Positions 1 to 6,537 of a DNA stretch of 17,149 nucleotides are shown here, piece after piece. Below the pieces are notes generated by a model. That model was not told the origin of the DNA. It did not search any database and saw only the letters and a program-made list of their open reading frames with translations. The position numbers and the translations under genes are program-made. Positions within the stretch are counted from its first letter, which is position 1; every line of letters begins with the position of its first letter. Origin of the DNA: an uncultured Roseburia sp. (lineage in GTDB: Bacteria > Bacillota > Clostridia > Lachnospirales > Lachnospiraceae); the NCBI GenBank assembly GCA_910584215.1, contig CAJTYI010000067.1, positions 1 to 17,149 of the forward strand, read 5' to 3'.

Positions 1-100
1 CCCCAACGGCATGCGTTAGTACCCAGGCGTTTTGGAGGTTTGGGCAAAAACAAGAGCACCTGCAGTTAGGATGCCGGCTGGACACCGCTCATATGATGAG
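1..100 (+). other. Unassigned structured non-coding stretch at window edge
   Basis: No convincing coding frame is present. The sequence can fold as a small multi-branch RNA. GGCAT at 8-12 pairs with ATGCC at 71-75. This encloses a CCCAGG (22-27)/TTTGGG (39-44) hairpin with two G-U pairs and a short CCT/AGG hairpin at 59-70. A separate CTCAT-ATG-ATGAG hairpin follows at 88-100. It could be the 3' end of a structured RNA or leader whose 5' part lies outside the window. I could not match it to a known riboswitch or small RNA family, and the strand is a guess. Confidence 0.25.
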
Positions 101-135
101 AATAAAAAGTATATCATTTCCCAATAAAAGCCGTT

Positions 136-165
136 TTGCATATTTATTCATTTGTATGTTATAAA
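136..165 (+). promoter_or_regulatory. Candidate sigma-A promoter for ridA
   Basis: TTGCAT at 136-141 and TATAAA at 160-165 are separated by 18 bases. A TGT just before the -10 gives an extended -10 element. Transcription would start about 40 bases before the ridA ATG. The -35 is weak, so this is a modest call. Confidence 0.35.
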
Positions 166-214
166 GCTTACTAGCTAATAACTAAAAAAATTTAAGGAAG
201 GATGAAATAATAAT

Positions 215-589
215 ATGAAGAAAGTGATTAGCACAGACAAGGCTCCGGCAGCGATCGGGCCGTATTCACAGGCAATTGAAGTAAACGGAATGGTGTATAC
301 CTCCGGCATAATCCCGGTGGTGCCACAAACCGGAGAGATACCGGAGGGTTCCGCCGCGCAGGCCGCGCAGGCGCTTACAAACCTGACGCATCTTCTGGAG
401 GCTGCGGGCACTTCTATGGCAAACGTCATCAAGACAACCGTGTTTATTAAGGAGATGAATGATTTTGCCGCGATCAATGAAGTATATCAGACCTTTTTTA
501 CCGGAGATTATCCAGCCAGAAGCTGCGTGGAGGTGGCGCGTCTGCCCAAAGATGTGATGCTTGAAATTGAAGCAGTGGCCTTGAAATAA
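215..589 (+). CDS. ridA: RidA family reactive intermediate/imine deaminase
   Basis: This is a 124-residue protein of the RidA (YjgF/YER057c/UK114) family, the usual family length. Members form cytosolic homotrimers that hydrolyse reactive enamine/imine intermediates, such as 2-aminoacrylate released by PLP enzymes, protecting those enzymes. Visible hallmarks are the N-terminal APAAIGPYSQA segment, VYTSGIIPVVP, and a C-terminal block PARSCVEVARLPKD followed by EIEA. Arg102 and Glu119 match the substrate-binding Arg and conserved Glu of E. coli RidA (Arg105 and Glu120). AAGGAAGG at 194-201 lies 13 bases before the ATG, slightly far but the only good ribosome binding site. The gene appears monocistronic, ending at the shared terminator at 651-696. 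Family assignment is secure; the in vivo substrate is not visible from sequence. Confidence 0.95.
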   Translation: MKKVISTDKAPAAIGPYSQAIEVNGMVYTSGIIPVVPQTGEIPEGSAAQAAQALTNLTHLLEAAGTSMANVIKTTVFIKEMNDFAAINEVYQTFFTGDYPARSCVEVARLPKDVMLEIEAVALK

Positions 590-650
590 TTCCGATTACG
601 TGAAGCTTGAGATAGAGGAGACTGCGCAAAAGCGGCTTCGATCAAAACGG

Positions 651-696
651 AAAAAACCAGGCCCTTCGGATGAAGTCCGTTGGAGCCTGGTTTTTT
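651..696. terminator. Bidirectional rho-independent terminator between converging genes
   Basis: AAAAAACCAGGC at 651-662 pairs perfectly with GCCTGGTTTTTT at 685-696. The T-run follows the stem on the plus strand and, through the A-run on the left arm, on the minus strand too. It therefore can end both ridA and the converging YjfB-family gene. Confidence 0.85.
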
Positions 697-720
697 AAAC
701 CTGGGCGGATGCTACGCTTT

Positions 721-933
721 CTAAACGTAAACGTCGATATTTCCCCCGAGTTCCGGTGTCACGGAACGTTCCATCATCTGTATCATGGCAGCGCCCATGT
801 CCTGTACCATGTCGAGCTCTTTACCGAGCATTTCGGTGCCGACGGCGTAGGCAAGGCTGCCCGTGCTCACGGATGAGTCTGTATCGTAGGCAGTCAATGT
901 GCCTAGTGCCAGATTCAGGTTGCCGAGTTCCAT
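721..933 (-). CDS. YjfB-family small putative motility protein
   Basis: This is a 70-residue protein starting at the ATG on the minus strand at 933. An upstream in-frame ATG at 975 would add 14 residues, but the ATG at 933 has an AAAGGTGG-type ribosome binding site a few bases before it. The C-terminal end, TPELGGNIDVYV, matches the signature of the YjfB family (often named 'putative motility protein'), whose members end in P-x-LG-x-NID followed by hydrophobic residues. The middle is an amphipathic helix rich in Met and Ala (MLGKELDMVQDMGAAMIQMM). There is no signal peptide or membrane segment. The family is linked to motility mainly by annotation and has no firm biochemical role. No flagellar genes are nearby, so a motility role here is unsupported by context. 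Confidence 0.75.
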   Translation of the reverse strand: MELGNLNLALGTLTAYDTDSSVSTGSLAYAVGTEMLGKELDMVQDMGAAMIQMMERSVTPELGGNIDVYV

Positions 934-996
934 AAAAATCCCACCTTTCTGTCTCTTTTTGCCGTACCTCCACAATCTAACTATAAAGGTATTACT

Positions 997-1025
997 ATTG
1001 TACTATGGCGGAAAAGGAAATACAA
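997..1025 (-). promoter_or_regulatory. Candidate sigma-A promoter for the YjfB-family gene
   Basis: Read on the minus strand, TTGTAT (1025-1020) and TACAAT (1002-997) are separated by 17 bases. Transcription would begin about 60 bases before the ATG at 933. No SigD-type (motility) promoter was seen. Confidence 0.35.
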
Positions 1026-1035
1026 GACAAATTTT

Positions 1036-1068
1036 ATATGTAAATATGTTGCATAAATATGTAAATAT
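1036..1068. repeat. 12-bp direct repeat at 21-bp spacing between divergent promoters
   Basis: ATATGTAAATAT occurs at 1036-1047 and again at 1057-1068. The spacing is 21 bases, about two helical turns. It lies between the divergent YjfB and cell-wall hydrolase promoters, about 33 bases upstream of the -35 at 1101. Each copy contains TGTAAA, which resembles a WalR half-site, but the spacing is not that of a WalR box. It may be an activator or repressor site. Confidence 0.45.
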
Positions 1069-1100
1069 TGTGACCCTTGCAAAGGTGGCGGAATTAGCGG

Positions 1101-1129
1101 TTGACAGGAGGAAAAGCCTTTGCTATAAT
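1101..1129 (+). promoter_or_regulatory. Strong sigma-A promoter for the NlpC/P60 gene
   Basis: Perfect TTGACA (1101-1106), 17-base spacer and perfect TATAAT (1124-1129), with an extended -10 TG at 1121-1122. The expected start is near 1136, giving a leader of about 60 bases. Confidence 0.85.
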
Positions 1130-1143
1130 GACCGTGTAATAAA

Positions 1144-1160
1144 TGTAACAAACTTGTAAC
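1144..1160 (+). promoter_or_regulatory. WalR (YycF)-type box in the leader
   Basis: TGTAAC at 1144-1149, five bases, then TGTAAC at 1155-1160. This fits exactly the established WalR consensus TGT(A/T)A(A/T/C)-N5-TGT(A/T)A(A/T/C), which controls cell-wall hydrolase genes in Bacillus and relatives. It lies downstream of the promoter, about +8 to +24, so bound WalR would be expected to repress. Binding is inferred, not shown. Confidence 0.6.
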
Positions 1161-1196
1161 AAATAAGGTGAAGATAAAGATCCTATGGAGGCATTC

Positions 1197-2351
1197 ATGA
1201 ATAAGGTAGTGATTCGAGTTACAGGAGGTATATTAACGGGTGTATTGTTAATCGGAGCACCGGCAGTTAATATGTGCGCGGCGCCAGTGGCAGGCGTGTC
1301 TGATATCATGGTATCCGATTCCGGCAGCAGGCCGATGGCAGGCGTGTCGATGACGATGACAGATTATTTGATGTCAGACAGTATCGTCAGTGAGAAAGAT
1401 GTTCCGGTTGTTACTTCCGAGTACGAAGATATCGCAATCGCACAGGTTGATAATTTTGTGAATGTCCGCGCGGAGTCCAATACGGAGAGTGAAGTGGTAG
1501 GAAAACTTTACAACAACTCTGCTGCAACCGTATTAGAGACAACCCCCGATGGTTGGTATAAGATTAATTCCGGCAATGTAACCGGATATGTAAAATGTGA
1601 GTATGTGGTGACCGGAGACGAAGAGCTGGCAAAGAGAGTCAGCACCCGCTATGCAAAGGTTGCGACCACTACATTGTATGTAAGACAGGAGCCGTCCACC
1701 GAGTCGACGATTATACATATGCTGCCGTTAGATGATGACTTAGTTGTAACGGATGAGTCCGTCGATGGCTGGGTAAAAGTAAATACTGAGGAGGGGGACG
1801 GTTATGTTTCCACCGACTATGTGACATTATCCACAGAGTTTGTACATGCCGAGTCCAAAGCGGAAGAGGAGGCTAGGCTTGCCAAGGAAGAGGCGGAGAG
1901 AGAGGCGGCAGCGGCAGCAGCAGCGGCAGCTGCGGCAGCCAAGAAGGGAAAAGCAAAGAGCGCCGAGAGTACTTCTGCAGGAGCACCGACATACAGTGCG
2001 CCTACCGGCTCGAATGGACAGGCTGTTGCTAACTTTGCCAGCCAGTTTGTCGGTTGTCCGTATGTGCGTGGCGGTACAAGTCTGACAGGCGGCGCAGATT
2101 GCTCCGGTTTTGTCATGAGCGTCTATGCGAATTTCGGTATCAGCCTGCCGCATTCTTCCAGTGCATTGAGAAGCTGCGGTTATGAGGTGAGTTTAGCGGA
2201 TGCGCAGCCGGGTGACATCGTTTGCTACAGTGGACATGTTGCCATCTATGTGGGCGGAGGTACCATCGTACATGCGAGCACGCCGTCTACGGGCATTAAG
2301 TATTCTAATGTAAATTACCGCTCGCCGATTTGTGTGAGAAGAATATTCTAA
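1197..2351 (+). CDS. Secreted SH3-SH3-NlpC/P60 peptidoglycan endopeptidase
   Basis: This 384-residue exported protein probably cleaves gamma-D-Glu to diamino-acid bonds in peptidoglycan stem peptides. In order: a signal peptide (about 1-28), a spacer, two bacterial SH3 domains (about 79-139 and 151-211, each with V-R-x-E-x-S-T-E-S and a GYV end), a charged helical linker with 12 consecutive Ala (237-248), and an NlpC/P60 domain from about 280 to the end. The catalytic Cys is Cys302 in GADCSGF, the His is His347 in GHVAIYVG, and the third polar residue is probably His359. I chose the ATG at 1197 because GGAGG at 1187-1191 precedes it by five bases. The ATG at 1185 would add four residues and has only AAGGTG about 14 bases upstream. 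A strong promoter and a WalR-type box precede the gene and a terminator follows, so it appears monocistronic. Confidence 0.93.
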   Translation: MNKVVIRVTGGILTGVLLIGAPAVNMCAAPVAGVSDIMVSDSGSRPMAGVSMTMTDYLMSDSIVSEKDVPVVTSEYEDIAIAQVDNFVNVRAESNTESEVVGKLYNNSAATVLETTPDGWYKINSGNVTGYVKCEYVVTGDEELAKRVSTRYAKVATTTLYVRQEPSTESTIIHMLPLDDDLVVTDESVDGWVKVNTEEGDGYVSTDYVTLSTEFVHAESKAEEEARLAKEEAEREAAAAAAAAAAAAKKGKAKSAESTSAGAPTYSAPTGSNGQAVANFASQFVGCPYVRGGTSLTGGADCSGFVMSVYANFGISLPHSSSALRSCGYEVSLADAQPGDIVCYSGHVAIYVGGGTIVHASTPSTGIKYSNVNYRSPICVRRIF

Positions 2352-2397
2352 GCATAAACAAAACGGACAGCATGCGCTGCGAATTGTGCTTATGCTT
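2350..2397. repeat. Inverted repeat just after the NlpC/P60 stop codon
   Basis: AAGCATAA at 2350-2357 and TTATGCTT at 2390-2397 are perfect complements. ACAA (2358-2361) and TTGT (2384-2387) extend the stem after a two-base bulge. No T-run follows, so it is not a terminator by itself. It may stabilise the 3' end of the transcript. Confidence 0.5.
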
Positions 2398-2404
2398 GAC
2401 AGAG

Positions 2405-2435
2405 CCGCTGCACAGGATATGTGTGGCGGTTTTTT
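2405..2435 (+). terminator. Rho-independent terminator of the NlpC/P60 gene
   Basis: CCGCTGCACA (2405-2414) pairs with TGTGTGGCGG (2420-2429) over ten base pairs, two of them G-U. A five-base loop separates the arms and a run of six T follows. Confidence 0.85.
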
Positions 2436-2476
2436 CATCAGAGGAAATATGGGATATTTCCTCTGATAGAAAAACC
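2428..2476. repeat. Long near-perfect palindrome overlapping the terminator T-run
   Basis: A perfect 14-bp stem with arms at 2437-2450 and 2454-2467 closes a three-base GGG loop. Beyond one C/A mismatch the stem continues eight more pairs to 2428 and 2476, giving 22 of 23 pairs. Its left arm uses the T-run of the terminator at 2405-2435, so the two folds compete. No T-run follows on either strand. It could be an operator for the downstream operon or part of a dispersed repeat. Confidence 0.6.
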
Positions 2477-2556
2477 AAACATGCGCCCGCGGGCGATGGG
2501 AAGATGCTTTTTTGAGACCGTCCGCGGCGCGCAGAACATGGAAAATGGAGGAGAAC

Positions 2557-3936
2557 ATGGATTACGATGTGATTATAATCGGTGCTGGGCCAGGCGGTAT
2601 TTTTAGCGCCTACGAGCTGGTGAAACAGAAAAGAGACTTAAAGGTGGCAGTGTTTGAAGCGGGAAAGCCGTTGGATGGGCGCCGCTGTCCGATCGACGGG
2701 GATAAAGTAAAGTCCTGTATCCGCTGCAATACCTGCGCGATTATGAGCGGTTTTGGCGGTGCGGGGGCGTTTTCTGACGGCAAATATAATATCACCAACG
2801 ACTTCGGCGGCACGCTTTATGAGCATATCGGCAAAGACAAGGCTTTGGAGCTGATGCGCTATGTGGATGATATCAACGTCTCGCACGGCGGCGAAGAAAC
2901 GCGCATGTTTTCGACGGCGGGCACCAGGTTTAAAAAACTCTGCATGCAGAACAAGTTGACGCTTTTGGACGCTTCCGTTCGTCATCTCGGTACGGATATC
3001 AATTATGTGGTATTGGAAAATCTTTACAGTGAACTAAAAGATAAAGTTAGATTTTATTTTAATGCTCCGGTTGAGAAGATAGAAGTCATATCGGACGGAT
3101 ATCGCGTGTATTGCAAGGGAGAGAGTTATACCTGTAAACAGTGTATCATTTCGGTCGGGAGAAGCGGCAGCAAATGGATGGAACAGATCTGCCAGGAACT
3201 TAAGATTCCCACCAAATCCAACCGCGTGGATATCGGTGTGCGCGTGGAGCTGCCGGCTGTGATATTTTCACATCTGACGGACGAGCTTTATGAGAGTAAG
3301 ATTGTCTACCGCACCGAGAAATTTGAGGACAGAGTGCGCACATTTTGTATGAATCCATACGGCATTGTGGTAAATGAAAACACCAACGGCATCGTCACTG
3401 CCAACGGCCACAGCTACGAAGACCCCAAGATGCAGACAGAGAATACCAATTTTGCGCTGCTGGTGGCAAAACATTTTTCGGAGCCGTTTAAGGACAGCAA
3501 CGGTTATGGGGAGAGCATCGCCAGACTTTCCAACATGTTGGGCGGCGGCGTCATCGTGCAGCGGTTCGGCGATCTGGTGCGCGGCAGAAGAAGCACCGTA
3601 AAACGTATCGAGGAGGGGACTGTGCGGGCGACTTTGGCCGCGACACCCGGCGATTTAAGCCTTGTGCTGCCCAAGCGCATTATGGACGGCATTATCGAGA
3701 TGATCTATGCGCTCGATAAGATTGCGCCCGGAACGGCAAATGATGACACGCTGCTCTACGGCGTGGAGGTGAAGTTTTACAACATGGAAGTGGATATAGA
3801 CGAAAACCTGCAGACGCGTTATCCGGGACTATATGTCATAGGCGACGGCAGTGGAGTCACCCATTCACTCTCACACGCATCGGCCAGCGGCGTCTATGTG
3901 GCGGGACGTATTGCGCAAAGCATCGGAGAATCATAA
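2557..3936 (+). CDS. FAD-dependent oxidoreductase of the COG2509 type
   Basis: This 459-residue cytosolic flavoprotein has an N-terminal Rossmann FAD motif IIIGAGPGG (6-14) with the expected acidic residue in VFEAG. A second FAD contact lies near the C-terminus at LYVIGDGSGVTHSLSHA. Between them is a cysteine cluster, C44-x9-C54-x2-C57-x2-C60, followed by SGFGGAGAFSDGK. I associate this cluster and the GGAG-FSDGK block with the 'uncharacterised FAD-dependent dehydrogenase' family COG2509; substrate and acceptor are unknown. The four Cys could bind an Fe-S centre or metal, which is inference. The ATG at 2557 was chosen because GGAGG at 2547-2551 stands five bases before it; an in-frame extension to 2512 lacks a ribosome binding site. 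It heads a four-gene operon and is 27 bases from the next gene. I see no clear promoter in 2477-2556. Confidence 0.88.
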   Translation: MDYDVIIIGAGPGGIFSAYELVKQKRDLKVAVFEAGKPLDGRRCPIDGDKVKSCIRCNTCAIMSGFGGAGAFSDGKYNITNDFGGTLYEHIGKDKALELMRYVDDINVSHGGEETRMFSTAGTRFKKLCMQNKLTLLDASVRHLGTDINYVVLENLYSELKDKVRFYFNAPVEKIEVISDGYRVYCKGESYTCKQCIISVGRSGSKWMEQICQELKIPTKSNRVDIGVRVELPAVIFSHLTDELYESKIVYRTEKFEDRVRTFCMNPYGIVVNENTNGIVTANGHSYEDPKMQTENTNFALLVAKHFSEPFKDSNGYGESIARLSNMLGGGVIVQRFGDLVRGRRSTVKRIEEGTVRATLAATPGDLSLVLPKRIMDGIIEMIYALDKIAPGTANDDTLLYGVEVKFYNMEVDIDENLQTRYPGLYVIGDGSGVTHSLSHASASGVYVAGRIAQSIGES

Positions 3937-3963
3937 AAAAGGCGCCGGTGCGGAAGGATTGCT

Positions 3964-4803
3964 ATGATTTATATATTCTGTGCATTATACTGGGAGGCGG
4001 GGCCTTTGATGGCCCGGTTATCCCTGAAGAAAATTCCTGAGAACTTCTGTTTTCAGGAATTTTGTGATGAAGAGCAAAACGTGCGCCTGGTGATTACCGG
4101 GGCCGGGGCTGTGGCTGCGGCCACAGCGGCGGGATGGATGTTCGCCAAATATCCTCCGGGAAAACATGATTTGCTGCTCAATGTGGGCAGCTGCGCGGGA
4201 GAGCGGCCGGGAGCTTATCTCTGCCATAAACTGACGGATGCGGCCGCGGGAAAAAGTTATTATCCCGATATGGTATACAGACATCCGTTTTTGGAGGGAG
4301 AGCTTCTTACAGTGTCAAAACCGGTGACAGACGGCGACATATCATCCGGTGCGCGTGGCCGGCTCTGCGATATGGAGGGGGCCGCGCTGTATCAGGCGGG
4401 CATGCATTTTTTGGGACCGCATCAGATGCAGTTTATAAAAATGGTCTCCGACGCCGGTGTGGCCGGACGGGTTGCGCCGGAGCAGGTGAGGGCGGCGATC
4501 GAAAGCCAGGCGGATACGGTGGCAGATTATATCCGCCAACTGCAGACTGTGACGGAGAGCGCCAGGATTTCGCTCGATGCGGTGCGGCTGCCGGAGGGTG
4601 TGCTAGAACAGCTCTCTGCGGCACTGTGCTGCTCAAAAACAATGGAGGGAGCCTTGCGCGTTTCTCTGACATATGCAAAGCTTTCGGGCCGGGATATCGG
4701 GCAGACAATAAGAGACCTCTACGGGGAAGGCAGGCTTCCCTGCAAAGACAGGCGTGAGGGGAAAGAGAGACTTGAGGAACTTAGAACAAGATTATTATAC
4801 TAA
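3964..4803 (+). CDS. MTA/SAH nucleosidase-like protein (nucleoside phosphorylase superfamily)
   Basis: This 279-residue protein has an N-terminal PNP/MTAN fold of about 190 residues and an extra C-terminal helical region of about 80. Motifs match 5'-methylthioadenosine/S-adenosylhomocysteine nucleosidase: CALYWEAG (Glu11, for catalytic Glu12 of E. coli MTAN), VITGAGAVAAA, LLLNVGSCAGE, DMEGAALYQ (Glu138, for Glu174) and IKMVSDAG (Asp163, for Asp197). The usual triad therefore seems intact. The Glu138 spacing is about 36 residues shorter than in MTAN, so the core is trimmed. The family removes adenine from MTA, SAH and 5'-deoxyadenosine. Its stop lies 50 bases inside the radical SAM gene, suggesting coupled translation. 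GGAAGG precedes the ATG. Superfamily is well supported; exact substrate is inferred. Confidence 0.78.
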   Translation: MIYIFCALYWEAGPLMARLSLKKIPENFCFQEFCDEEQNVRLVITGAGAVAAATAAGWMFAKYPPGKHDLLLNVGSCAGERPGAYLCHKLTDAAAGKSYYPDMVYRHPFLEGELLTVSKPVTDGDISSGARGRLCDMEGAALYQAGMHFLGPHQMQFIKMVSDAGVAGRVAPEQVRAAIESQADTVADYIRQLQTVTESARISLDAVRLPEGVLEQLSAALCCSKTMEGALRVSLTYAKLSGRDIGQTIRDLYGEGRLPCKDRREGKERLEELRTRLLY

Positions 4804-5806
4804 TTCGTTTTCGCACATCTATGTCGAGGAGGGGATAAGAAACCATCCGCGCACACATGCCATTTTAGCCAAATTTGCGGGCGCCCGCGTCATAGAGATT
4901 GCACATTATAAAGATGTATTCTGCCGCAGGGCGCAGGATACGGCGATGCAGCATAAGAGCCAGAAACTGATCCTGGCGGCCAAGCAGGGGCGTCTGATCT
5001 ATCCTGGCGCCCCGGTCTGCCAGGATTTTGGAAACAGTGCGTTCTATTATACTTCCTGTGTCATGAACTGTATCTATGACTGCGGGTATTGCTATCTGAG
5101 GGGGATGTATCCCTCGGGCAATCTCGTGGTGTTTGTCAACCTGGAGGACATATTTGATGAGACAGGCCGCATGCTGCGGCAGCCGCCGCTGTATCTGTGT
5201 GTCTCCTATGATACGGATTTATATGCCCTGGAGCATATCACCGGTTATGTGGCGGCGTGGAGCGCGTTTGTCCAAAAACAGCCTGACCTCGTCGTGGAGG
5301 TGCGCACCAAGTGCGCGAACCGCAGTCTTCTAAGCAAAATTGTGCCAAACGACAGGCTGATTTTCGCGTTTACCCTCTCACCGGAGCGGATTGTGGCGCG
5401 GTATGAGCGGGGCACGCCCTCCTTAAAACAGCGTATCTTATGCGCAAAAGAAGCGATCGAGCGCGGATTTGCGGTGCGGCTCTGCTTTGACCCCATGCTG
5501 TTTGCCTTGGACTGGCGCGCGCACTACGGGGAAATGCTTGCACAGATTGAGGCTGAAATTCCCATGGAAAAGCTGCGGGACGTCTCGGTGGGCAGTTTTC
5601 GCATCTCGCAGGATTACTTGAAGAAAATGCGCAAAAACGCGCCGGAGGAACCCGTCGTATGGTTTCCCTATGAAAATAGGGCAGGATATTACCAATATCC
5701 GCAGGCGCTGCTTGAGGAGATGGAACAGTTTTTGACCGGGAGGTTAAAACAGATGATGGGAGAGGACAAGATATTCAGATGGAACAGTGGAGAGGACAAG
5801 AAGTAG
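4754..5806 (+). CDS. Spore photoproduct lyase-like radical SAM protein
   Basis: This 350-residue protein has the radical SAM Fe-S motif C106-x3-C110-x2-C113-Y-L in the SPL family arrangement. VNLEDIFD and DLYALEHITG follow, as in SPL, and the C-terminal half matches the family pattern. True SPL repairs the spore photoproduct 5-thyminyl-5,6-dihydrothymine in DNA. SPL's hydrogen-donor Cys (Cys141 in B. subtilis, in ASCTSD) aligns by my hand alignment with Tyr152 of YLCVSYDTD. Cys149 is three residues away and could substitute if the alignment is shifted. Repair activity is therefore uncertain. The start is GTG at 4754; TTG at 4772 is an alternative with AGGGG ten bases before it. It overlaps both the nucleosidase-like gene and the next SDR gene. 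Confidence 0.83.
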   Translation: MRGKRDLRNLEQDYYTNSFSHIYVEEGIRNHPRTHAILAKFAGARVIEIAHYKDVFCRRAQDTAMQHKSQKLILAAKQGRLIYPGAPVCQDFGNSAFYYTSCVMNCIYDCGYCYLRGMYPSGNLVVFVNLEDIFDETGRMLRQPPLYLCVSYDTDLYALEHITGYVAAWSAFVQKQPDLVVEVRTKCANRSLLSKIVPNDRLIFAFTLSPERIVARYERGTPSLKQRILCAKEAIERGFAVRLCFDPMLFALDWRAHYGEMLAQIEAEIPMEKLRDVSVGSFRISQDYLKKMRKNAPEEPVVWFPYENRAGYYQYPQALLEEMEQFLTGRLKQMMGEDKIFRWNSGEDKK

Positions 5807-6537
5807 AACAAGCTGCGCCCCCTAAAAAGAAGGGAGCACTGGTGACAGGCGCTTCTTCGGGCATCGGGGAAGCGATCAGCCGTATGCTCTGTGAACAAGG
5901 GTATGAAGTGTACGGGATTGGCAGAGACTTTTCACGGCAGAAAAAGCCGATGCCGGCAGGATTTTGGCCGATATGCTGCGATGTGACGGACGCCGGGGCG
6001 CTCTGCCGCGCCGTCGGGCAGATCAAAGAGGAGGCTGTGATTGAGGTGCTAGTCAACAATGCCGGGTGCGGGTACTATGGGCTGCATGAGGAGTTAAATC
6101 CCGCGAAAATCAAGGCTCTTGTGCGGACCAATCTCGAGGCGCCGCTCGTGCTGTGCAACCTTTTGCTGCGCGATCTAAAGCGCGCAAAGGGCTATATAAT
6201 CAATATCTGTTCCGTCACCGCCAGAGAGTCAAACCCGCACGGGTGCGCGTACGGAGCCACGAAGGCGGGGCTTTTAAGCTTTTCGCAGAGCCTTTTTGAG
6301 GAAGCGCGCAAATACGGGGTAAAAGTGGTGAGCATCCTGCCGGACATGACAGTGTCGGATCTTTACCGCAATGCCGATTTTACGGCGGACGAGGAACCGC
6401 GCGCCCGCCTTGTGCCAAAGGAGGTGGCGGAGGCCGTGCAGTTTGTGATTTCCCGGCGGGACGGGCTGGTCTGTACGGAACTTGCGTTAAAACCGCAGCT
6501 GCACCGGATTGCACGCAAAAAATGTAAAAAAATGTGA
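5779..6537 (+). CDS. Short-chain dehydrogenase/reductase
   Basis: This 252-residue classical SDR has an NAD(P)-binding TGASSGIGEA motif (about 23-32), VNNAG, and the catalytic triad Ser145, Tyr158 and Lys162 (Y-G-A-T-K). The length is typical. A basic 18-residue leader precedes the Rossmann start and GRDFSR follows the second strand, which could favour NADP(H), though this is weak evidence. The ATG lies 28 bases inside the end of the SPL-like gene, with GGGAGAGG about 12 bases before it. This suggests translational coupling within the operon. The C-terminus is basic (ARKKCKKM). The substrate is unknown; context offers only the flavoprotein, nucleosidase-like and radical SAM genes. I see no convincing terminator after it. 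Confidence 0.9.
   Translation: MEQWRGQEVEQAAPPKKKGALVTGASSGIGEAISRMLCEQGYEVYGIGRDFSRQKKPMPAGFWPICCDVTDAGALCRAVGQIKEEAVIEVLVNNAGCGYYGLHEELNPAKIKALVRTNLEAPLVLCNLLLRDLKRAKGYIINICSVTARESNPHGCAYGATKAGLLSFSQSLFEEARKYGVKVVSILPDMTVSDLYRNADFTADEEPRARLVPKEVAEAVQFVISRRDGLVCTELALKPQLHRIARKKCKKM

Noticed and set aside
56..80. Possible cobalamin riboswitch B12 box (AGTTAGGATGCCGGCT resembles the 3' box)
   Set aside because: Only part of the box matches, no other conserved core element is visible in the window, and ridA is not a usual B12-controlled gene.
670..1159. Small plus-strand open frames opposite the YjfB gene and across its upstream region
   Set aside because: They cross the terminator, the divergent promoters and the YjfB gene, and lack ribosome binding sites.
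1817..2153. Several open frames with poly-Ala, poly-Cys/Arg or poly-Gln/Arg tracts opposite or out of frame in the hydrolase linker
   Set aside because: The GCN repeat keeps other frames open; none has family motifs or a good start.
4754..5806. Calling this gene a true spore photoproduct lyase (splB)
   Set aside because: The hydrogen-donor Cys is not clearly at its conserved position and the nucleosidase partner is not expected for SPL; only a family-level name is supported.
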